64,000 bases of DNA, taken from positions 251,398,431-251,462,430 of the forward strand of contig CAKMRJ010005634.1 in assembly GCA_928212115.1 (NCBI GenBank), written 5' to 3'. This DNA comes from Lactuca virosa. Lineage: Eukaryota > Streptophyta > Magnoliopsida > Asterales > Asteraceae. The position numbers and the translations under genes are program-made. Below, piece by piece: positions 57,323 to 64,000 of this stretch. Under the pieces are notes generated by a model. That model did not search any database. It was not told the origin of the DNA and saw only the letters and a list, made by a program, of their open reading frames with translations. Every line of letters starts with the position of its first letter. Position 1 is the stretch's first letter.

Positions 57323-58078
57323 TGATCGGTTTTGAGCATTCTAACACTCCTATGGTGTACATGCAACCCTAGAAACCTTGGATCTATGTTTTCTCTAATA
57401 TACATGAAAATTTGATTTTCCAAGGTTCTCATCCTAACTAGCATGTTATGGGGTACTTGCAACATAAAAAAAAACTAGTAGAATAACATACCTTTTTCCT
57501 TGTGGTTGATTGCTTGGACTTTGAGAGCCTAGCACCAATAATGTGGATGCCTCAAGTGGAATCACAAATCACCACACAACTTGGAAACCTTGAGAGAAAA
57601 GTATGCACTTGTAGAAATCGGCTCACCTTATGTTCTCACACACTAGTGACATTTCATGTGCCAAAGACTTCTTTATATAGTATGGTGGATTAGGGTTACA
57701 TCCATGTAAACCCTAATACCCATGACCTTTCATTTCCATAGGATCCATGGGTTAAAAACTCCATGGACTATCCATGCAAGCTTAGCCCATCCTAATTGAA
57801 CATTGGCCCATTCTATATATAAAAGAGTCCATATCTAATTAGTTACATTTTTTATCACCTAAATTAATTCCAAATTAATTCTTGATCAATACTAATTAAA
57901 TAATATGATTTCATATTAATATATTATAACTTATAATATATTAATAAATCATAAATATACTATTGTCAAAAGATTATCCATACAAATTGTTTCGGTGAAG
58001 TGCAACCCAAATAGACCATGCCGGGTCGGGTCAAGTACATACCAAATATAGTTATGGACTTAGACACCTTATCCAACA
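57323..58078 (-). repeat. C3 5' LTR
   Basis: 756 bp, nearly identical to 50306-51037 except for an extra ~23 bp near 57790-57812. Confidence 0.93.
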
Positions 58079-58540
58079 CTTTTGTGCCTTGATGCACGAG
58101 ATGAGACAGAGGTTTGCACCGGGTTTATCAACGTAGATAATCAGGGTTTCATCGTTGGGTAGGTGAAGGCGAACGGCCTTCTCGTAACACATAATATCGG
58201 CACGGTGGGGGCTTAACCAATCCATACCGATGATTACATCAAAGCTTCTAATAGTAACCGACATTAAGTTGATTTGAAATGAGTGATTATTGAATGTTAA
58301 CGTGCACCCTATGAATACGTCGTTGGTTGTTTCTGTTTTCCCATTAGCCATTTCCACCGTGAAAGTTTCGTTCAATTTTTGGGGATTTTGACTGAGTAAG
58401 TGTTTAAATTTATGACTCACGAAACTTCTTTCTGTCCCGCTATCAAATAAAATGCATGCATAGATGTTGTTGAGGAGGAACGTACTAGTGACTACCGTCG
58501 GATCCTTTATAGCCTCCTCGTGTCCTATCGTTAGGACTCT
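58079..58540 (-). pseudogene. T3 protease, part right of C3
   Basis: FNNHSFQINLMSVTIRSFDV and IIGMDWLSPHRADIMCYEKA are visible, with the active-site region just upstream (about 58420-58450). It ends at SCIKAQK where C3 cuts in. The frame is interrupted near 58420. Confidence 0.85.
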
Positions 58541-59692
58541 GCTTGTTCCCCCTGCATTCCGATTGTTGGTCTTAGGCAGTTTCTTTTGAAGTGGTCAGTC
58601 TCTCCGCTACCCATAACACGCTTGGCTTGCCCCAGTGTTGTTAAGTTGGTTGTTCTGTTGTGCCGGTGCCTTGCAGTATCGGGCAGTGTTCCATTTCTTG
58701 TTGCAGGTCGTGCATTGCATTTCCGTGCACGCTCCGTGGTGGTGGAAGGGAAATTTGTCGCACTTTGGCAGATTACCGGCATTTTGCTTTGTGGGAGCTA
58801 TTGTGGCAAGAGTAGTAGCGGTGTGAACTGCCACTATATGTTGCTTTTTGGAGGGTTCCTGGGTTTAATGCCGTTTCCTCTTGTTCCCCGAATTTTTCTT
58901 GTTATCATTCCCTTTCTTCGATTTAGTGACGGAAGTCGTTGTGCCCTTTTGTGCTCCATGGTCATATAGCTTTTGCGCGAGAAGTTTGACGTTGTCGAAC
59001 GTTGTGGGGTTTGTAGCAATCACATTCCCTTGAATCAGGGGAGTTAGCCCCCAAATGAAACGTTCGACCTTCTTACTTTCTGAGGTGATCATTCATGGAC
59101 ACAAGAGTGCCAGATCACTGAACCTGGAAATGTAAGCCTCGATGTCGGAGTCCTTGATAGTAAGATTCCACAGTTCTTGCTCTTACTTCTGGACTTCACC
59201 CCGGGGGCAATATTCGGCGAGCATCAAAATCTTGAGGTCCTCCCAACTCATTGCATTTTCTACTGGGAGAGCCAGGGCTTTGACATGGTCGTTGCACCAT
59301 GTAAGGGCCCTATCTGCAAAGGTGCAAGCTGCAAATTTCACCTTGCTCTCTTCGGGGCAAACGCATATCTCGAACACCGATTCAATTTTCTTAAACCACC
59401 GCGTTAGGACAATAACTCCTCCGCTTCCGTTAAAAGGCTTAGGCTTGCAGTTGGCAAAATCTTTGTATGTGCATTCCTATGGTTGACATCGGTTGTCTCC
59501 CTGATTAGAGCTACATGTACCATTCCCGCTCCCTCCTTCATTGGCACCATTGTTGTTAATATGTGTCAAGGCCGTAGTGACTGCAGCTGAAACCGTTACC
59601 TGGAATGCAGCCAAATCCATTGGGGGTGGAGGTGGCAGTGGTGGTGGTGCTGTCTCATTGTTCCTTCGTCGAATATATCTCCGGGGCGGCAT
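58541..59692 (-). pseudogene. T3 Gag
   Basis: Starts MPPRRYIRRRNNE at 59692, with a proline run and an alanine-rich helix as in T2. Then follow TRWFKKIESVFEICVCPEES, a changed ALTWCNDHV (normally ALTWWN) and SESKKVERFIWGLTPLIQGN. The zinc knuckles have decayed (CDKFPFHHHGAC, CTTCNKKWNTARYC). Stops at about 59478, 59184, 59095 and 58868 and a shift near 58610 break it. Confidence 0.88.
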
Positions 59693-60101
59693 TCTACTGC
59701 CACAAGTGGAATTTGATAAGTTTTTGATAGGGTTATGATGTGGATAATGGAATATCACATTCAGATATGTCAGGTACAGTGATTATCGAATGTTATCTTG
59801 TACATACAATTGAAATCTTATTTTACCACATAAAATGAATATATAAGACATAACAGATAACAACATAAAAAATAAAACACATATTTGTTTCATTAGTGAT
59901 AAGATTTTAGTACATGGTATGAGAAAATTGACCTTTGAAAAGGTCTACAGTACATCATGATAATAATCCGACAGCATAATGACCCTGCGAATAGTGTAAT
60001 CACTTAAACGTAGGGTCGGTCCTATATACAAAATAAAAGAAAAGGGGTAGCGCTAATGCATAATACACATCTAGTCTATCAACTAGTGAGTAGGATAGAT
60101 C
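59693..60101 (-). other. T3 spacer between extra ORF and gag
   Basis: About 410 nt, AT-rich, with no ORF or repeat that I can support. It corresponds to sequence absent or strongly diverged in T2. Confidence 0.5.
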
Positions 60102-60796
60102 CTACTTGCATTGATTCGTCCCCTGCAGTGCCTGGGATGATGTAGAGGCGCCCTGCAACTCGGTCAGACGTCGCTCGGCTACTCGCACCCTCTCCTCTAG
60201 GGCAGCATGCCTCTCCTGGTATTCCCTCACTTCCGCTCGTGCGGTAGTAAGGTCCTCGACTAGCTGATCCATGGGGTAGTAATCCCTCTGGAGGTCTCGT
60301 GTGTGTGTGTTGTAGTGACCTCCAGAGCAGCCCTCATCTCCATGACTCGATGGGTTGTCGTCTGCGCCTGGTCTCCGATGTCTGTAATCCTCCCTGACCA
60401 TGACAGGATGGGCTTGGTCCGCGGGCCCTCCATGGCGAAGGTCATAAAACCCTTGATCCATGCCGAAAGGTGGATGTTGTCCCTGATGTCGGATCCATCT
60501 CTCCAGATCGTATGCCCAGGGCGCATAGGGCCATTATGGCCCAATCGATGCGCTGGCACCCTCGCCATGTAGGGAGGGTCGATGACTTCGGACTCAGCGT
60601 CCGAATCATCGTCCTCCTCCTCCTCGTCGACCTCCTCTTCTTCGAAATCATCTATGAACTCTTCCGGATCCTCCTCCAGATCCTCCTCTATCCATCCCCC
60701 GTTCCCCTGGTTGGGGAAGTATGGGTCTCCTGGGTGATGGAAGCCTGCAATAGCGTCTGCACGAGAATATATAAGTACGAGAAAATAGATAGAATG
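60102..60796 (-). pseudogene. T3 extra ORF upstream of gag (acidic, coiled-coil; unrecognised)
   Basis: On the minus strand the frame is open from 60796. It encodes FHHPGDPYFPNQGNGGW, then a very acidic stretch (EEEEVDEEEEDDDSDAESE), then MARVPAHRLGHNGP and AWIKGFMTFAMEGPRTKP, ending in a likely coiled coil (TTARAEVREYQERHAALEER then VRVAERRLTELQG) and a TAG at 60102. A frameshift falls in the AC repeat at about 60300-60312. No ATG lies before 60568, but splice-acceptor-like TTGCAG/G occurs near 60746, so an upstream exon is possible. T2 lacks this segment. I do not recognise the family. Confidence 0.6.
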
Positions 60797-61153
60797 TTAA
60801 AATACCCCTATAGTATTTTATGTCTTTTAGTTTTGTTCTTAGACCCTTTTGATTTACAATTGATAAGTTTTAGATTTGTTACCCACCTTGACCACTCCTA
60901 GACACATGTTGGTCATATCTCGAATAAATATAGTTGATCAGGCTATATTTACCATAGATATGATTACATAACTGTCTAGGTTTAGTCGCGATGTCCAACT
61001 CTTCTTGTTATTTTCTAATATGCATGTATGTATGTACACTTTTATAAAATACTTATATTTTTTAAAGTATACTTTTAATCAGAGTGTTTTAGTCCCATTG
61101 TATTTATAGTTGTATATATTGTATGGTTAGATATACTAGTTCACTATAAACAA
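60797..61153 (-). other. T3 5' leader
   Basis: Untranslated; homologous to the T2 leader at about 17950-18300 (shared 'CTATAGTATTTTATGT' and tRNA-proximal sequence). Confidence 0.65.
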
Positions 61154-61166
61154 TGCTCTAATACCA
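61154..61166 (-). promoter_or_regulatory. T3 primer-binding site, decayed
   Basis: TGGTATTAGAGCA on the minus strand: two changes from the consensus TGGTATCAGAGCC. Confidence 0.88.
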
Positions 61167-61169
61167 ATC

Positions 61170-63714
61170 TGTCACACCCCCGAACCAGGACGGCGGAAAC
61201 GTCTGGGGGCGGATGACGTCATTGTATCGTATCATAACAATTAAATATGAATGAAATATAGCAACCAAACAGCATACATTAATAAATACCAACATACATT
61301 GTTTACATATTGTATTTGTTCATCAACTACACAAAAGTGACATAAACTATGAAATTTCCAAAATGCAGCAATTCCAGTTCTTAGGTACCAGCTTACTGGT
61401 TCCCTGAGAATACAAGTCATTTTGAAAATCGTCAACATTGAATGCTGGTGAGTTCATAAGCATATTTGTATGAAAAGATTTGTAACAGCCTTGTTTGTAA
61501 TAGTTTGAATGACTCCAGAAAATCCGATATTTTCTATGAAAAAGGTTTGTAAGTCTCGTTCCAAAACTGTGAATATATGCATGCATGTCCTTTGTTTTCT
61601 TTTGTTTGTAACTGTAAAGAGTATGTTCCCAGAAAATCCAATATTTTCTTATAAGTAAACTGTAGTCTTAAACCCTAAGACCAAAAGTGTAAATGACTGT
61701 ATACTGAAAAATGATATGCAGTTTTATATTTTATTAAAACCGGTGAAGTGTAAGATTTCCGTAAACCAAGATAGTATTTTTAGTTCTCTAAGTGAGTTCT
61801 TATAACCATGCTTGATATGATTGTTATGCCTGAATGAGGTTCTTCAAGCGTCGGAATTGGTAGACTTTTGTCACCCTAGATTTGCCTGTCTAACTGTAGC
61901 GAACAGCTGAGATGTGGGGTTGTCAATCCTGTATAGATCTATACACAAAGGTCTCGCTCTCCCTTCAGGAGACTCTGGTTATAAAGCTGGACTTAAGGTG
62001 TATGCTAGGTAGGTACAGTGAAGACAGTGTCTCACTAGAGCCTTAACGGATTTACGCGAACTTTGACTCCCATTATTGAATAATGAAAATTACGTTACTA
62101 GTGTAAGTTCATGACTGAATTTTTATGAAACGCGTTTTTCAGCTTTTATGACATACAACTTACTAGATTATGACACACAAATTTTTCTGTCATAAATTCT
62201 GTTTTGTATACTATTTTGGACTAAATTATTTTTAATACTTTTTATAAATAATCATTTGTGAACATGAATAATTGTAACATATGACATGAAAATAGCACAA
62301 TATCTTAGGTTTTTAAGCCATCCAAAATAGTGACACATAGTTACGACTATTTTACAAAAAAAAAAAAAAGACTTATTTTTAGCAAAATACCAAGCTTTGT
62401 AGTTTTTTTTAACACACCATAATGGATTTGTAAGTTTTGTAATACAAAATATTCTATTTGGGTGTAACTCTACTAAGTCACGATTTTTGCAAAACACATA
62501 TAATAACCATGAGATCTTTATCTTCAAATATTTGTGTAAATTATAAGAGTTAAAAATGCATATGTCCAAGAGTTAAACATGTTTGGACGTGACACCCATA
62601 TTTCGCCATTTTTGAGTGTACAAAAACAACCACAAAACTTTTATAACACTAAGATTTTATAAACATTTACTTTATGATTTTATCATATGTTAAGAGTCTT
62701 CTTATTCAAGAACTTGTTCCATTTTCAACTCCTAACTATAAAGCATGCAAATAACCAAAGAGTAACGAGACTTGACTTGTATTCTCCCCCCGAAAAGTAT
62801 GAAAAACATGAAAAGATGGGGGTATGAAGCTCACCTTGATTTCGTGTGGTAGGAAGAAGAAGAAGGAAGTTTTCGAGCCTAGCTTGGTCTTGGAGAGATT
62901 CTCGAAAAGTTGATGTTCTAAGGGTCAGACACACGAAAAATGAGTGTGTAAATGGAATGATCTTAACACAAACATGTAATAAAACCGATTTTTTGTGGTG
63001 ATGATGCTCGAGATATTGAGTGAATAGATGAGAGGAAGTTCTTGAGAGCAAAGTGGGTGAAAATGAAATTGTGAGGTGTGTGTGTGTATGTGTGTGTGTG
63101 TGTTTTCGGCCGCAAACATAAGAGAGGGGGGTGGGGAATTTGACTTCTTTGATGGTTGATGGGATACTTGCATAGAAACATGGTGGGTAAAAGCCTTGAT
63201 GTATGTGGGGTAAGAATGAGGTGGCAAGTCATTTTTGGGATTTCTTTTTCCTTTTTTTTTTACATATGCCCTAGCCGAAACCCTATAAGGTTTTCGGCCT
63301 TCATGGCCTCTCAAATGGGTTTTCAGTTTTGGCTTGGCCCATTAAGGGGTTTTCGGTCCATTAAAGCCCACAGGTAGAAGGGTGTTCGTTTTGGGGGTAT
63401 GCATGGGCTTTTTGGGTTTAATTGGGCCCAATAAGAGAGTTTTCAACCCAATAGGGCCCAATAAAGAGTTTTCGGCCCGATAGGGTGTTGGGCCGAGAAT
63501 TTTTGGACCCAGACCCAAAATTGATTGGGCTTAGCTTTTGGATCAAGTTTTTTGAGCTTGCAAGAGGCTATCTCAACTTGGTACACAATGTATGCTCGTA
63601 TGTATTCCAATAACATTGTAGTTTGAATTTCACTAATTTGTTGTTACAAGGTTACATAGAGGAAATTTTTGTACAATAATCACCATCTCAACCCTAAATT
63701 TGCTAGTTGTGAAA
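61170..63714 (-). repeat. T3 5' LTR
   Basis: 2545 bp, partner of 44725-47322. The last bases read GTTGTGAAA instead of GTTGTGACA, a point change in the terminal CA. ATGAT follows. Confidence 0.92.
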
Positions 63715-63719
63715 ATGAT

Positions 63720-63782
63720 CCACCTGAATATCCTCCAATGGAACCACTACGGAATCATCGACCAAACATTTCCGCAACTAAA
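63720..63782 (-). pseudogene. G0: gypsy pol fragment (right piece)
   Basis: The minus strand encodes LRKCLVDDSVVVPLEDIQVD, continuing into the left piece at 44724 after T3 and one TSD copy are removed. Similarity to gypsy pol stops at about 63783. Confidence 0.85.
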
Positions 63783-64000
63783 CCCACTGAAGCACTTCCT
63801 AGGTTTTCCTAGGTTTCCGACCTCGCCCTACCATCAACTCCTGAAGAACTCCCACTAACACCAGTTAAGTACCTCATGAATATAATGACATGCCATAGAG
63901 CTTAGATAATACTCTAAGTAGCAGACTCAACCCTACAATGGTTAGACTCAAACGAGAGTTGCAAAATAGAGTCAAATCCATCACTCTAACATTATTTAAC
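63783..64000. other. Unassigned end of window
   Basis: No ORF, LTR end or repeat that I can recognise. The sequence no longer resembles gypsy pol, so there is a junction or strong decay at about 63783. Confidence 0.4.

Larger units (their letters stand above)
50306..58078 (-). mobile_element. C3: Ty1/copia element, complete but decayed
   Basis: LTRs lie at 50306-51037 and 57323-58078, TSD CTTTT (50301-50305 and 58079-58083), polypurine tract at 51038-51050 and PBS at 57311-57321. It inserted into the T3 protease. The LTRs are nearly identical apart from a ~23-bp indel near 57790. Domains in order: Gag, protease, integrase, RT, RNase H. There are about seven lesions, but the RT-RNase H frame of 428 codons is intact. 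Confidence 0.93.
44725..63714 (-). mobile_element. T3: Ty3/gypsy chromovirus (Tekay-like), with C3 nested in its protease
   Basis: LTRs lie at 44725-47322 and 61170-63714, TSD ATGAT, polypurine tract at 47323-47338 and a decayed PBS at 61154-61166. LTR divergence over the first ~150 bp is about 7-8 percent, so T3 is older than T1 and T2. It is closely related to T2 in Gag and Pol. It carries an extra ORF between PBS and gag (60105-60796). Coding parts are heavily mutated. Confidence 0.92.

Overview
This window is a stack of nested LTR retrotransposons in a plant nuclear genome. I see no convincing host gene, rRNA or tRNA gene. Evidence for a plant: Ty3/gypsy chromovirus and Ty1/copia polyproteins, primer-binding sites complementary to plant initiator tRNA-Met (TGGTATCAGAGCC), 5-bp target-site duplications (TSDs) and very long LTRs. 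Motifs such as ACTCGCCGAGT remind me of lettuce (Lactuca, Asteraceae); that assignment is from memory and tentative.

Layout, from the oldest layer inward. G0 is a scrap of a minus-strand gypsy pol gene (44556-44724, resuming at 63720-63782). It is split by T3, a minus-strand chromovirus (44725-63714, TSD ATGAT). T3 is itself split in its protease by C3, a minus-strand copia element (50306-58078, TSD CTTTT). To the left of G0 lies C1, a minus-strand copia element whose 5' LTR is 44233-44543 and whose gag, pol and a large extra ORF run leftwards to 24247. C1 is interrupted by C2, a plus-strand decayed copia element (25780-33200), and cut at 24247 by the 3' LTR of G1, a plus-strand gypsy element. 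The G1 LTR (1080-2051, resuming 22052-24246) was split by T2 (2052-22046, minus strand, TSD ACTTC). The left LTR of T2 was split by T1 (2085-10813, minus strand, TSD AACGT). The deepest chain is therefore G0 > C1 > G1 > T2 > T1.

Every gag-pol region carries stops or frameshifts, so no element here looks autonomous. By eye the LTR pairs of T1, T2, C2 and C3 differ by about 1-2 percent and those of T3 by about 7-8 percent, which agrees with the nesting order.

Most interesting points: (1) T1 has a 65-nt GT-AG intron-like insert exactly at the Gag/protease junction; removing it restores a conserved in-frame join. (2) Four gypsy LTR families each carry their own short palindrome in an array just upstream of the TATA box. 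(3) T2 has a chimeric 5' end, with two unrelated LTRs in tandem inside one intact TSD pair. (4) C1 carries a very long extra ORF downstream of pol with its own TATA box and a five-codon upstream ORF. (5) T3 carries an extra acidic, coiled-coil ORF between its PBS and gag. (6) The long leaders of the two related copia elements share conserved hairpins.
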